64,000 nt of DNA from Aquilaria yunnanensis (taxonomy: Eukaryota > Streptophyta > Magnoliopsida > Malvales > Thymelaeaceae): positions 78,455,992-78,519,991 of the forward strand of contig CM077600.1 in NCBI GenBank assembly GCA_039654915.1, given 5' to 3'. Shown here piece after piece: positions 12,901 to 23,572 of the stretch. The notes below the pieces were generated by a model, which saw only the letters and a list, made by a program, of their open reading frames with translations, did not search any database and was not told the DNA's origin. A program made the position numbers and the translations under genes. Numbering within the stretch: the first letter of the stretch is position 1; each line of letters begins with the position of its first letter.

Positions 12901-13960
12901 ATCGGTCTTGATAATAGTTGGGGTGTAAGTCCCCCCTCTCACAATAGCTGTCAATTGTAGTTCATAAGTAATACAGGTTCTAAGAAATAAGAAAGTTGCC
13001 CATTATTATTTCACAAATTGTCGTAAATATCTTTGTTTAATATATATACGTGAAAAATACTTCTAAATATAAAAAAGACTAAAGTTACAGTTTCAGTTTC
13101 GAAGTACTTAGAGGACCTTTTTATTTTAGAACAACAAATAAATATACATTATTAACTTTGACAAAATTACAGGTAATAGCTGAAACGCACCTGACAAAAA
13201 AAAATGACCACAAATGAATCTTCTGCCCAAAACCAGAAAAATTATAGCAGTATTTCACGAATATTAGTCTTTGTCTGGCATGCAGCAGATAATATTTTTA
13301 GGCGCACTAGAGAGAATCAACTTATTATTTTGCAACTTCTTTTTTTCTATAATCAGAAACATACAAGATATTTTGTCCGATTTTTTTCTACTAATAATAG
13401 AGTTTTGGCGTTTATTATTGCACCAATTGAACTTTGTACAAAGAAAATATAAACAATATTTGACTGCGGAGTTGTTGAAAACGTAAAAAGAAGACTTAAA
13501 AGGTAGCGAAGATTTTCTCAGGATATTGGAGGAAGAGATTACAGCTGACGGAATAATGGTATAATAATATCGAGAAAAGACTTGTTTAAGGCCAATAGTA
13601 CCTAGCTAGTTAAAAGACAAAAAGAAATTTTCCTTTCTTTCTCATAGAATTTTTTTATAAGAATATCTGTCATTATTAAAAGAAAATCTACGTGTAATTA
13701 AGAGAGTCCATTGGCTGGTCGGTTCGAACCTACAAATGTAGCCACGAACCCCAAATTTAAGTAATATTCTTGGTTTTTATTATGAAAGCACTAAAATGGA
13801 GCAAGCCTGCATACTTTTGAAAATATGCTTTCAAACAAAGACAGAAACATGGGTTTATTTTACAAGAAAAAAATAGTTAAATTGTCTTTGGTTTGTTTTT
13901 TCTGGAAATATTCTGAACAACTGTGAATTATGTGTATTTGCAAAACAAATGTGTTTCTCA
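9937..13960. other. AT-rich stretch without genes, apart from one hAT fossil
   Basis: Base composition is much more AT-rich than the flanking retrotransposons, with several homopolymer runs (poly-T near 10380 and 12655, poly-A near 11595). The open frames (for example 12279-12509, 13204-13452 and 13271-13486) are low-complexity and match no family I know. The only recognisable protein trace is the hAT C-terminus at 11395-11743. An 8-bp inverted repeat, CTTGCACC...GGTGCAAG, spans about 13963-14009 at the right border. This may be the oldest DNA in the window. Confidence 0.5.
11395..11743 (+). pseudogene. fossil C-terminus of a hAT-family transposase (dimerisation domain)
   Basis: Translating 11395 onward gives, with one in-frame stop and one frameshift, the order of blocks typical of the hAT dimerisation domain in plant TTF-type zinc-finger/hAT proteins. 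These are RDLSKKIVETNKHMIYAHV, then LTLILPSATATIN, then (after a shift near 11620) MNVKWLNEYLITYVGHDIFD and finally IENMKYFHENGASLR before a stop at 11741-11743. In the family the blocks read roughly 'KKLVETGKH', 'LPVATATVER', 'MGDEWLND', 'IFDSI' and 'FQNMK'. The Glu-Arg of the ATVER block has become IN-V here. No terminal inverted repeats or 8-bp duplication could be assigned. It is a dead fragment; the identification rests on motif order, not on a search. Confidence 0.7.
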
Positions 13961-14149
13961 TCTTGCACCGTCAAGCACGGCTCTATTATTGTCCTAGCAG
14001 GGTGCAAGAATTTTTACTAGAATTTGAGTAATTTTTAATAAGTGACATGTTAAAATTTATCAAATGACAAGTCTTTGATTTTTATCACTGATGGGGCTGG
14101 GAAATCTAATTCTAACAAGGGCATATTGCATTCCTAGGTTAAAAAATAT

Positions 14150-14435
14150 TAAACCTTTATTGCATCAACATTTATAGCCTAGGCATTGCCATAAAAACCA
14201 ATGTTCAAAGAGTCAAAGCATACAAAACCTTTATTGCATCAACATTAAACCTACACATAATTAACCGCGTGTGGGCATTTAAACAAGGGAAGACTATGCC
14301 CTACACCCAAAGCAACCCAAGAGTCCATAACTTTATTCATACACATTGGAGGCTACTATAATACGTCATCTATAGACAAGACTAGTGCTACTGAGATCTA
14401 ATCAACTAGCTTCCACCTTAGATGAGAGATCATGC
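14150..14435 (-). repeat. fragment of a D-family LTR left of element C
   Basis: This stretch aligns closely with 50945-51215 inside the D2 LTR, in the same orientation. Shared phrases include TTTATAGCCTAGGCATT, CCATAAAAACCAATGTTC, CCTACACATAATTAACC and CAACTAGCTTCCACCTTAGA. It carries a 20-base direct repeat, AAACCTTTATTGCATCAACA, at 14151 and 14225, of which D2 has only the second, so the left junction looks rearranged. Similarity stops at about 14435; the last 70 bases before element C are not matched. Confidence 0.7.
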
Positions 14436-14507
14436 TAGCCACTAATAACAGATCCAAGGTGCAACCCAAGAGCCGTGCACTCTTTGCACCCTAGGGTTAA
14501 ACCCTAT

Positions 14508-15371
14508 TGATGCCAGGCAGCATCCTCGTTGTATGACATGTTGGCTTGGAGGAGAGACTTCCAATATGAAGGTGCTTGAAACACTTAGAAGAACAAGGGT
14601 CAGGAGCTCCCCGGAGTGTGTTTACAGGGGAGGTGCCTCCGACGCCCAAGTCAGTGTTTATGAGAGTAGTAGTAGTAAGGAACAGAGAGCGGGAAAATAG
14701 CGAGAGTTCTATGTCCTGCTCTTACCAAGGTCCTTCTTAAGTATTTATAGGAGGGTGGAGGGAAGAGGCCGTTTGACACAGCCTATTCAGATCGTGACAC
14801 ATGTTCGGTTAGATTCGATCTGTACCTTTGGAGATAGGTATCTCTAGCTAGCCGTAGGTCGTGCTGGCTAGAGGGCAAGGGCATGTATGAGATCTCTCTA
14901 TCAAAGGCTCCTTAACCATTTTTTTCGTATCTCCATGAGACCACTTTGGGGTATGATACCCCTTCGGGCAGTGATTTCCCCCGAGGGCTATTGGGAAAGC
15001 CCCTTCGGTAGTGTGGGTTAATTTCGGGAAACGTTCTCCTCTGTCGAGGATGGTGGATCAACTTTCCTGAGGTTGGTAGGTTTGTAGATCCGAGGGTGGT
15101 GAAAGACACCTTTTCCCAAAGTTGGTCATGTTACCATGCTGAGGGTGGTGTATGGGTGTTCCCCGAGGTCGGGCCTAAGCTTCACCAAGGGTGGTTTCTG
15201 GCTACCTAGCCAGGAGATCTCGGGGACCTTTGCCCTTCGACTATCAGGCAGTATTCCCTCTAAGGATAATGAGGGCATTCCTTCTTCGAAGTTGGTTGCA
15301 CATACTCATCGAGGGTAGTGCTCAACAAGCTGATTGGGAGTTCTTTAAGGGTAATAGCCCTTTGGCTATCA
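14508..15371 (-). repeat. 3' LTR of element C (864 bp)
   Basis: Read on the plus strand it runs from TGATGCCAGG to TTTGGCTATCA and matches 49137-49983 throughout. The minus-strand TATA box CTATAAATA is at 14750-14742. The outer edge carries the hairpin ATAGCC-CTTT-GGCTAT (about 15355-15370). Being next to the polypurine tract makes it the 3' LTR. It resembles the H and G LTRs more than those of A or B. Confidence 0.87.
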
Positions 15372-15385
15372 CATACCCCCTTAGG
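15372..15385 (-). other. polypurine tract of element C
   Basis: Reversed, the sequence reads CTAAGGGGGTATG directly before the 3' LTR. This parallels the tracts of A (62031-62045) and B (16461-16477). It primes plus-strand DNA synthesis. Confidence 0.7.
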
Positions 15386-15585
15386 GAAATTGAAGTTCTA
15401 TCTTCGGCATTAAGCCTTTGCGAAAGTGATGAAAATCTTTTTTGGAGGCGGCAGATGTCTAAGTCAGCATAGCCAAATTCTGACCGAGGTTATGTTCTTT
15501 GGTATGGGCAACTTTTTGTTTTAAGATGCCTCATTTTGCCGAAGTAGGGTCCTTGACCGAACTCACGACGTTTTCAAAGTAGTGT

Positions 15586-16460
15586 TGATGGCCGGGGGCC
15601 TTATCGTTTAGAGTCATGGTGACTGGTGGAGAGACTTCTAGGAGGAAGAACGCCTGGAGGACGGTTCGCCCTTGGGAGTGTGCCTGAAAGTCAAAAAATA
15701 AAGGGTCAGGAGGCCCCCGGAATGTGTTTCCGTGGGGGGAGCCTCCGACGCCCAAGTCAGTGGTGGCTGAGAAAAGGCAGAGGAAATAGCACAGAGGGGC
15801 TGAAGAGTCTCGCCTAGTGATTTTCTCAGAGTCTGGGAGTCAGACCTTTGCCAACCAACCTCCTACCAAGTATTTATTTCCTGGTATTTATAGGAGTGCC
15901 TAGCCCATTCAGATCGCGACACGCGTTCGGTCGGATTTTCCCTGAGTTTCTGGGCGTAGGGGACAGATAGCTGGTAGCAGGTTCCCTTGAGCCTTGTGCT
16001 GAGATGGGCCATGATGTGATTTTGATGGCGTCAGCGTGTCAGAGCGCCTTCTAAGGCGGCTTATGACGTCTGTGAAAGGACGTGTCAGAGGCTTCCTTAA
16101 ATGCTTCCTTAAATGCTCCTGCCGTACTCCCGAGGTCCCTGGGCGAGGTCGTCCTTTGGTACGGACGGTGCCTCTTCGGGAAACACGCCCTCAGTTCGGG
16201 GGTACCCAGCTTCAGGGAGTTCCGCCTTCGGGGAGATCATGTTCGGCCCACAATAGCTGGTGCCTCTTTTCCGAAGGCGATCTGTTTGCAACCTCGGGGG
16301 GCTAGTAGCATCATCAAGTTTCCTGGCGTGCCGGGCTCGGAGCTCTTCGGCTATCTCCCGAGGTGTGTGATCCCACCTTTACTCGGGTAGCGCCAGTTTC
16401 TTCTGGCCATTCTTGTGGCAGGGAGTTTGGCCAGATAGAGGCGATAGCCTTTGGCTATCA
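15586..16460 (-). repeat. 3' LTR of element B (875 bp)
   Basis: Runs TGATGGCC...GGCTATCA on the plus strand, with the terminal hairpin GATAGCC-TTT-GGCTATC at 16443-16459. The minus-strand TATA box CTATAAATA is at 15893-15885. The 13-base length difference from the 5' LTR is explained by one copy less of the 12-base unit CTTCCTTAAATG plus one single-base gap. Confidence 0.93.
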
Positions 16461-16477
16461 CATGCCCCCCTTTGGAA
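16461..16477 (-). other. polypurine tract of element B
   Basis: Reversed, the bases read TTTCCAAAGGGGGGCATG up to the LTR edge, almost the same as in element A. It sits directly inside the 3' LTR, as expected for the primer of plus-strand synthesis. Confidence 0.8.
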
Positions 16478-16833
16478 AGCCAAAGTGAAGACTTCGGTTT
16501 TGCATCTCTTTCCGAGGTTGTTCTTGGGAGTCTCTTAGGAAGCTCAACCTGTTCCGAGGATGCACCTCTTGCCTAAAGGTATGGGCTGCTCGGCCTTGGC
16601 CTGTTCTTTGGTGTATTCGAGGCGGAGCCTGTGCCGAAGATACACCTCTTGCCCGAAGGTCATGGGCTGTTTGGCCATAGCCTATCTCTTGGTGTCCTCG
16701 AGGTAACCTGCTTTTTCTTCTTGCAGGTCTGTGTAACGTCGTGTCTGATGGCCAAACGTGTCAATCTAAGCGACGCGTCCCAGCTTTTTAGGGATGTCAG
16801 AAGACGTGTCCCCTGTTTTGGCGCGGCGGTTGA

Positions 16834-16984
16834 CACGTGGCGCTTTGCCATTGGAGGAGAGTCGAGTCGAGTCGGTTACAGAGGGCGCGCCTTTTCAGGT
16901 GCAGAGGGCAGTTACGGCGACGGTTTGCCTCCAAGAGGGTACTTATGATGACGTTTCGGTTACCAACCTTTGGCCTATAAATAG
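16834..16984 (+). promoter_or_regulatory. putative internal promoter of B's antisense gene
   Basis: A G-box CACGTG at 16834-16839 lies upstream of a TATA box TATAAATAG at 16976-16984. Between them is a conserved block with ATGATGACGTTTCGG (about 16945). The same three parts, in order and similarly spaced, occur before the antisense genes of C (26682-26794) and A (61747-61604, minus strand). The start codon follows about 250 bases after the TATA box. Promoter function is inferred from position and conservation. Confidence 0.65.
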
Positions 16985-17234
16985 CCGATACCATCATAAG
17001 TCCCATTTGCTTTTACTTCTGCTCTTTCCTCTGCTTTGCCCCTGTTTTCGTACTCTCCTGCTTTCTGTGGTGGAGTTGCCTTAATCAGAGCTTTTTTCAG
17101 CCAACTTTCATGATGGCGTCCTCAGACTTTGGCAAATCTTTTGGTGGGTTTTTGTTTTCCAGAGTGTTTTGATTCCTCTGCTCTTTTGAGTTTTTTTCGG
17201 AAACTATTTTCTTGCCTTTTCCGAACTCATTTTC

Positions 17235-19687
17235 ATGTCGAAAATGCCTATCCCTGAGAGCTGGCAGCCTCTTTTAGCCCATCCTTGTTGCACCACCCCC
17301 GCAAAATTAGAGAGGTGGAAGAAAAAATTTTTCTTCCCTCTTACGCCGTTACTAGGCTGCCTCGCTCTAGCCATTATGCTTTTTCAAACCATAGTAACGA
17401 GGTTACCGTTTTCCGAGCCCAGCTGAAGGCCGGACTTCGGTATCCTCCCCCGAAGATGGTTTGCGAGTTCTGCCAATTTCATGGCATTGCTGTGAACTAG
17501 CTTCCCCCGAACTCGTTCTGCTATTTTAACGCCTACCTTTGCATGTGTGGCGTGTTCGGGATAAAACCCCATTTTATAATCTTCATGCAGTACTACAAGC
17601 TCTTTGTGGTCCCGAAGGGTGGCTTCTATTTTATGCTACCTCGGGGATCCGGGAGCAAAAAATTCATGTTCACCTTCGCCACCAAGGACAGTTGGCGGGG
17701 CTGGCAACAGAAATTCTTCTTCCTGAAGATGGAGGAGGCCTGGTCGTATGTTCCGACCAAATGGGCTCAGGGAAGGCTAGATGTGGACGTCGTTGATCCG
17801 AGGTTGTTGCTGACTCCAGAGTTGGCTTCCACTTTTGCGGACTTCGACGGCCGCATCCGTGCCGTCTCTGACTGGGCTCCCGAGGTCGCGCCGCGCTCTC
17901 TGTACCCCTTCCCTATCAACTAGAGGTTGATGACCGAAGAGGTCCTCCGGGAGTTAAAGGTGGTTAAGGAGCACGAGACCGACCTCGAGATGCCAGCTCT
18001 TGCCATCGCCGGGAAGGATTCCTGGTTGGTCAAGCTTCTTAAGGAGGAAATTTCTTTCAAAACGCTTGTCGAAAGTGAGTTGTCTTCTACTCCCTTGCTG
18101 TTTTTTCCTCGGACTTACGCTGATGTCTTTTTTCTTTTTCAGAAATGGGCGACGGGACTGCTGCGTTTTACAAGTCCCTTTTCTCCAGCCAGGTGGAGAA
18201 GGGCGATCAGACAAAGAAGGCGGCCGCCCGAAGGCGGAAGTCTACTGGCGCTGGGCCTTCGACGAAACGGGCAAAGAAAACTGCCCAGGTTCCTCTGGAG
18301 GAAATTTCCGAGGAGGCTGCCGAGGAGCCTGGGACAGCCGAGATTCCGGTGTTTGAGGCAGCTGCCGAAGTCCCTACTGCTGCTGAAGTTTCTTCCGCCG
18401 ACGTCCCTCCCCAGAGCCCTTCTGCACCGCAGGCCCTTCTGGAGGCCGTGGCAGAGGCTCCTTCTGCCGAGGAGCGGCACAAGAGGAAAGGCAAGGCGAT
18501 TTCAACGGAGGAGTCTGAGGATTCCGAGGACGCCGTGTTCGAAGTACCGCCAGGTCTGTTTCTTTCAGAACAAGTATGGCCCTTTTTGTTTTTCTGAATT
18601 TTCCTTTGTCTCTGACCCGCTTCTCGTTTCCGCCGTGCAGGGGAGTTACTTACCCCGAACTGGGCGGCCGAACACGCGCAGGCGCGGGCCCTTCGCGACG
18701 CCAAAGTCCCGCAAGGGAAGATACCAAAAGAGCCTTTCTGGACATTCACGGAGGACATGAACTTGTACTCTGAAGACTGTCCTGAAATGGCGAAACAGAT
18801 TTCGAAGGGGGTGCTTACAGAGGCCTCCTTCAAGGCTATTGCGGCGGCCCATCCGGACGATGACACCCTTGCCGTGAAAGTCACCGAGCATGCTGCTCAG
18901 GTATGTTCTTCACGCCTTTTTTCCCTTCAATTTTTCCTAAGTGTTTGGCTCTTACTGACCTTGCGTTCATCTTTTTGCAGCTGCTGGGGTACGCCGGCTT
19001 TCTCCGAGTTCGGGTGGCCAGGCAGGTGGCGTTCCGAGCTTCGGCCTTGGAGACCTTAAAGAAGGCGAAGGACACGCTCTCGGCATTGATTGCCAAGAAC
19101 CAGCAGCTGTCGGATGCTGCGAAGAAAGAAGTTGCTGCCCTTCGGGAGGAGTTCCGGAAGGAGAAGGAAGATCTTGAGAAGAACTCCTCTCTGAAGGTTG
19201 CTGACCTCGGCGATCAGGTGAAAGGGATGCTTGCTGCCAACCAAGACCTTCTCAAAGATAAGTCAGATTCTCATTCAGTCTTGAGAAGAACTCCTCTCAT
19301 TCAGTCGTTGGTGAGCGAGAAAAAGGCTCTCGAAGCTGAGGTCCAGTCTTTGAAGAAGGAGCCCGATGCGAAGAAGAGGGTGAAGGCGCTGAAGAAGGAG
19401 GTTATAGACTTGAAGGATGAGCTCGAGGACCTTGAGGTTGAGAAGGACAAATCCGACCAAATGACCAAGGTCGCCTTCCAAGACGGATTCTGCCTTGCTC
19501 GGCACCAAGTCCTTGAGAGGTTCCTAGGTCTGGACCTCTAATTTTGGAAGCTCTCAAAATTCCTGAGGGGCCTCGGTGGTCCTGGTCCAAAATCGAGCAT
19601 CTGAACCTGCCTTCCACAATTTCGGCGCCGAAGGTGGTGGAGAAGGGCACAGAGGCTGGTGGCTCCCGGGACTCCGAGAACCCTTAG
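17235..19687 (+). pseudogene. antisense four-exon gene of element B (PF04195-like domain plus coiled coil), broken
   Basis: The gene is opposite to gag-pol. It starts MSKMPIPESWQPLL at 17235. Exon 1 (to 18074) encodes the plant 'putative gypsy-type transposase' domain, with GLRYPPPKMVCEFCQFHGI and a later MQYYKLFVVPKGGFYF. Intron 1 is 18075-18142 (GTGAGT...TTTTCAG), intron 2 is 18554-18640 (GTCTGT...GTGCAG) and intron 3 is 18901-18980 (GTATGT...TTGCAG). Exon 2 holds a basic stretch (ARRRKSTG, TKRAKK) and an acidic, Ala/Glu-rich region. Exon 3 has the conserved KEPFWTFTEDMN, and exon 4 a long coiled coil. Damage: a one-base deletion near 17335, TAG for Gln at 17498, TAG for Trp at 17921 and a frameshift near 19535. 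Function is unknown; the basic stretch suggests a nuclear protein. Confidence 0.8.
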
Positions 19688-19786
19688 GGCCTTTTCCATT
19701 TTTCGTTTTTGTGTTCCTTCTTCGGGCACTTCTTCTTTATAAGCCTGATCATTCTCAATGAATATATTTTTTGGCTAAGTCTTTTT

Positions 19787-20066
19787 GCAAGATTTTGCAT
19801 TTCCATTGTCCCGAATAAGTTCGCTCAAGGGACTTCGGGAAACCTGCAATCACCAAAATTTATTACCCGCTTTTTTCGACGAGTATTTTCGCAAGATTTT
19901 TGTTTCCCACTTTCCCGAGCATGATGGCTCAAGGGACTTCGGAAAATCACATATGCGCTTTTTGCGGTGAGTACTTTCGCAAGATTTTTGATTCCCACTT
20001 TCCCGAGCATGATGGCTCAAGGGACTTCGGAAAATCACATCTGCGCTTTTTTATGGCGAACACCTT
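19787..20066 (+). repeat. tandem repeat (about 88-104 bp unit, three copies) in element B
   Basis: The phrase GCAAGATTTT recurs at 19787, 19891 and 19979. The last two units are nearly identical over 88 bases (TTTCCCGAGCATGATGGCTC, then AAGGGACTTCGGAAAATCAC); the first is diverged. It lies between the end of the antisense gene and the end of integrase, outside both reading frames. Such arrays are known in the untranslated regions of Tat/Ogre-type elements, where they can seed satellites. Confidence 0.85.
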
Positions 20067-20169
20067 CGCGGAATTCTGTCTTGCACCATTTTGTACACTT
20101 AAGAATTTTTTCTCAAGGACATTCTGTACATAGGATATTTTTTGCACAACACAATCCTTCCGCTCCATC

Positions 20170-21585
20170 TTAAGCGTAGAATTTCTTCAAGGCATCTGAG
20201 TGCCAAGTGTTTTTCAATTATACGCCTTCGGCGTCGCCAAGTTTGTACACGCCTTTTTGTACTTTGGCAAGAACCAGATAAGGTCCTTCCCAGTTCGCGC
20301 GAAATACCCCGTGAGATGGCTTTCGGGGTGCAAAGTCAGCCTTTTGGAGAACGAGGTCCCCTTTTTTGATTTCTTTTGGCCTGGCTCGTAAATTTATAGC
20401 GGCGGCCACTCTTTGCTGGAAAGCTTTCCTTCTCAGCTCAGCTATTTCTCTGTGCTCGCCGATGAGGTCGAGCTTCGTTCTTAGGCCGAGGTCATTTCCT
20501 CCTTCATCAAATACTTGCACCTGTACTGATGGTCTAACTATCTCGATAGGGATGATGGCCTCTGTTCCGAAGACGAGTGAGAAGGGAGTCTCCCCTGTGG
20601 CTTTTCGGGGCGTCGTTCGATAACTCCATAACAAGCTTTGGAGTTCTCCTGGCCATTTCCTTTTTGCTTCCCCCAGTCTCTTCTTCAGGCCATCTTTTAT
20701 GGTCCTGTTAGATACTTCCACCTGCCCGTTGCTTTGGGGGTGAGCTACTGGGGCGAAGTGCATCTTTATTCCGAGGTTGCTGATAAATTCCTGGAATCCT
20801 TTGTCTATGAATTTGGATCCATTATCAGCCACTAGTACCCTCGGTATGCCGAATCTGCATACAATGTTCTTCCATACAAACTTCTGCACTTCTTTTGCCG
20901 AGATAGTTGCTAGTGGTTCTGCCTCGACCCATTTGGAGAAATAGTCTACCGCTACAACACAGAATTTCACGCCTCCGGGCGCTGAGGGGAGTGGCCCAAT
21001 AAGGTCTATACCCCAGACTGCGAAGGGCCAGGGATAGTCAGCCGAAGTTACCAATTCCGAGGGTGCCCTTTGGATGTTCGCGTGTTTCTGGCAAGTACCG
21101 CATTTCCGGACGAACTGCCTTGCATCCTTTCTCAGGGTAGGCCAGAAGTATCCTTGGCGAAGTATCACTGCTGCAAGGGCATCAGTTCCAATATGTGAAC
21201 CACACATGCCTTCGTGGACTTCTTCAAGGACCATTTCAGTATCCTCTTCATCCACGCATCTTTGCAGCGGGTTTGCATATCCCTATCAGTATAACTCTTC
21301 GCCAATCAGGAAGAATCGGCTGGAGCGTCTTCGCAGTCTTGCAGCGTCGCCGGGGTCTTCGGGGAGCACATTTTCTGCGAGGTATCTTTTTATGGGATCT
21401 TTCCATCCTTTTCCCGAGGTCGCTATGCTCAGCGCTGAGATGCTCGGGTGATCTAGCACCTCGGTGTATGTTTTTGATTTCACCAAGCAATCTGCCTCAG
21501 TGTTATTCCGCCGAGGTACATTTTCGATCCGTACGGCGTCAAACTCTTGGACGAGCTTTGCTACCAGCTCGTGGTATTTTGCCAA
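20170..21585 (-). pseudogene. integrase region of element B
   Basis: The main frame, 21255-20218, encodes a nearly complete Gypsy integrase. It has the zinc-binding HHCC set (HEGMCGSHIG, then CGTC) and the DDE core with Asp in WGIDLIGP, Asp in VADNGSKF and Glu in NGQVEVSNRT. The C-terminal region includes GDLVLQKADF and WEGPYLVLAKV. The linker frame 21585-21286 (KYHELVAKL...LIGEELY) precedes it and ends in a stop. A stop at 20220-20218 replaces a sense codon; similarity to the A copy continues to 20170 (LKNTWHSDALKKFYA). The enzyme inserts the cDNA into host DNA. The DDE residues are intact, but the polyprotein is broken. Confidence 0.88.
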
Positions 21586-22195
21586 GATTGGGTCCTTCGC
21601 CCCATAATCTCCTGCTGTCTGCCGAACTACCAGTTGGGAATCCCTGTGAGCCTTTTAAGTTTCTCACGCCAATTCTTCTAGCCAAGCGTAATCCCGCTAT
21701 GAGGGCTTCATACTCAGCCACATTGTTAGTGACGCTGAAGCTGAACTTGATATCCTTCATTACCTCTAGGCCTTCGGGGCCTCTGATAACTACCCCAGCT
21801 CCCTGGTGGTCAGACCCCGAGGCTCCGTCAACATGTAAGCTCCATTCTGGCTCACCTTCGTTCAGATCCGGATGACTGTCCTCAGTGGTGGGTATTTCGG
21901 CAATGAATTCTGCCAGTGCTTGAGCTTTTATGGCCTTCCGAGGTTCATAGGTGATATCGTGTTCGCCAAGCTCTATACACCACTTGGAGAGCCTTCTCGA
22001 ATGATCCACTTTCCTCATAACGTCCCGTAGTGGTAGGCTACTTCGGACGATGATGGGGTGAGCCTGAAAGTATGGTCGCAGCCTTCTCCCTGCAAGCACC
22101 AACGCGTATATAGCTTTTTGAAGCAAAGGGTACCTGACTTCGGCGCCATGCAGGGATTTGCTGACGTAATAGACTGGCCATTGCTTTGGCCCTTC
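21586..22195 (-). pseudogene. RNase H connection and archaeal-type RNase H of element B
   Basis: The open frame 22126-21539 starts inside the first RNase H (LLQKAIYALVLAGRRLRPYF). It then enters a second RNase H-like domain with catalytic Asp in HVDGASGSDHQG and Glu in NVAEYEALIAG. The third catalytic block, AHSDSQ in element A, is lost from the frame by a one-base insertion near 21650 (here GSQGFPTGSS). A second, archaeal-type RNase H after the first is a hallmark of the Tat lineage. The upstream stop at 22196 separates it from the RT frame. Confidence 0.85.
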
Positions 22196-23542
22196 TTATT
22201 TCATGAGGACCGAGCTTACAGCTTTCTCCGTGACGGCGATGTAGAAAACGAGGGGCTCTCCCTCCCGAGGTTGTCGTAGAGTCGGCAGGTTAGCCAAGTA
22301 GACTTTGAGTTCTTCCCAGGCCTTTTGGCAATCTTCGTCCCAAGGGTGATCATTCTTTCCGAGGTCGCCTTCCATTTTTGCTGCCTTTGTGAGGACTTTG
22401 AAGAAATGTCGACACCTATCTCCGTACCTGGAAATAAATCTGCTCAGGGATGTTATTCTTCCGGTGAGCCTCTGCACGTCTTTGACGGTGGCAGGAGTTC
22501 GGAACTCAAGCAGCGCCTTAATTTTCTCGGGGTTAGTGTCAATGCCTCTTTTGGATACCATGTACCCAAGGAATTTTCCCGAGGTTACCCCGAAGATGCA
22601 CTTTTCAGGATTGAGCCGAATCCCGAAGGCTCTGAGCTTTTGGAAGGTTTCCTCTAGATCTGCAACGTGATAGCTAGGCAGCTTGCTCTTGACTATCATA
22701 TCATCAACATACACCTCCATGTTTCTCCCTATTTGGTCTTGAAAGACCTTGTTCATCAACCTTTGGTAGGTGGCTCCTGCATTTTTGAGCCCGAAGGGCA
22801 TCCTGACATAGCAGTATGTTCCTCCCTCGGTGATGAAGGCGGTTTTTTCTTCATCTTCAGGGTCCATCCTTATTTGATGGTAGCCGCTGAAGGCGTCTAG
22901 GAAACTTAGGAGCCCGTATTCGGCAGTTGAGTCTACCAGTTGGTCTATTGGCGGAAGAGGGTATGAGTCTTTCGGGCAAGCATCGTTCAAGTTTCTGAAG
23001 TCGATGCACATCCGAAGCTTGCTGCTGCCTTCTTTTGTGGCAATCACCACGTTGCTTAACCATTCGGGGTACTTGACCTCCCTGATGACTTCGGCGTCTA
23101 ACAGGCACTGGATTTCAGTTTTGACAAAGTTGCTCTTATGGGCTGAGATGCTTCGCTTCTTTTGCCGGACAGGCTTTGCTTCCGGGCTTACTTTGAGGCT
23201 ATGCTGTATTATGTCAGGGTGTACCCCTGGCATGTCTTTCGGCGAGTAGGCAAAGAGATCTTTATTTCTCAGTAGAAAAGATACAAGGTTTTTCTTGTCA
23301 CCTTCGGGCAAGCTTTTCCCTATTCGGGTAGATTGTCCTGGGACAAGTTCCACTGTTTCTGTTTCCGCTCTTGGGGGTTCTCCTTCCTTGCCTTTCTCTG
23401 GTGCCTTTGCCTCTATTGTTTGTGCGAGGTTATTTGCCGGAGCTTTTCGTGCTTTCACAAACACCTTCCTTACCTCCGCTTGATCTATGAAGACGTCTGC
23501 ATCCCCATCCTTGGTGGCGAATGTGACAGTCAAGTACTTCAC
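22196..23542 (-). CDS. reverse transcriptase and start of RNase H, element B
   Basis: A 448-codon open frame with a full Gypsy RT. It has LRMCIDFRNLNDACPKDSYP, LLSFLDAFSGYHQIRMD (catalytic Asp), MPFGLKNAGATYQRLMN and the catalytic YVDDMIVKSK, then the thumb and connection (TVKDVQRLTGRITSLSRFI) and the first RNase H start (HPWDEDCQKAWEELK). All three RT aspartates are present. The frame stops at MK* where A and C read into WPVYYV or WLVYYV. The first Met is only the first in the frame; translation would normally come through from protease. It is the best-preserved pol segment of the Tat elements here. Confidence 0.88.
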   Translation of the reverse strand: MKYLTVTFATKDGDADVFIDQAEVRKVFVKARKAPANNLAQTIEAKAPEKGKEGEPPRAETETVELVPGQSTRIGKSLPEGDKKNLVSFLLRNKDLFAYSPKDMPGVHPDIIQHSLKVSPEAKPVRQKKRSISAHKSNFVKTEIQCLLDAEVIREVKYPEWLSNVVIATKEGSSKLRMCIDFRNLNDACPKDSYPLPPIDQLVDSTAEYGLLSFLDAFSGYHQIRMDPEDEEKTAFITEGGTYCYVRMPFGLKNAGATYQRLMNKVFQDQIGRNMEVYVDDMIVKSKLPSYHVADLEETFQKLRAFGIRLNPEKCIFGVTSGKFLGYMVSKRGIDTNPEKIKALLEFRTPATVKDVQRLTGRITSLSRFISRYGDRCRHFFKVLTKAAKMEGDLGKNDHPWDEDCQKAWEELKVYLANLPTLRQPREGEPLVFYIAVTEKAVSSVLMK

Positions 23543-23572
23543 ATCAGGGCGAATGTGTAGGTTTCCCTGTGT

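Noticed and set aside
12279..13486. Several short frames in the AT-rich stretch
   Set aside because: Low complexity, overlapping in different frames, no family motifs.
13729..13740. GGTTCGAACC as a tRNA or SINE B box
   Set aside because: No A box or cloverleaf can be drawn upstream; the ten bases are a simple palindrome.
17927..18760. 277-residue open frame, Arg-rich, as a gene of its own
   Set aside because: It starts in exon 1 of B's antisense gene and then reads through intron 1 in the wrong frame. The sister copies show splicing into another frame, and the Arg-rich tail has no match in A or C.
18207..18884. 225-residue minus-strand frame
   Set aside because: It is the opposite-strand shadow of exons 2-3 of the B antisense gene, Ala/Ser-rich and without a domain.
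19787..20066. Possible CRISPR-like array
   Set aside because: The units are long and adjacent with no unique spacers, and this is eukaryotic retrotransposon DNA.
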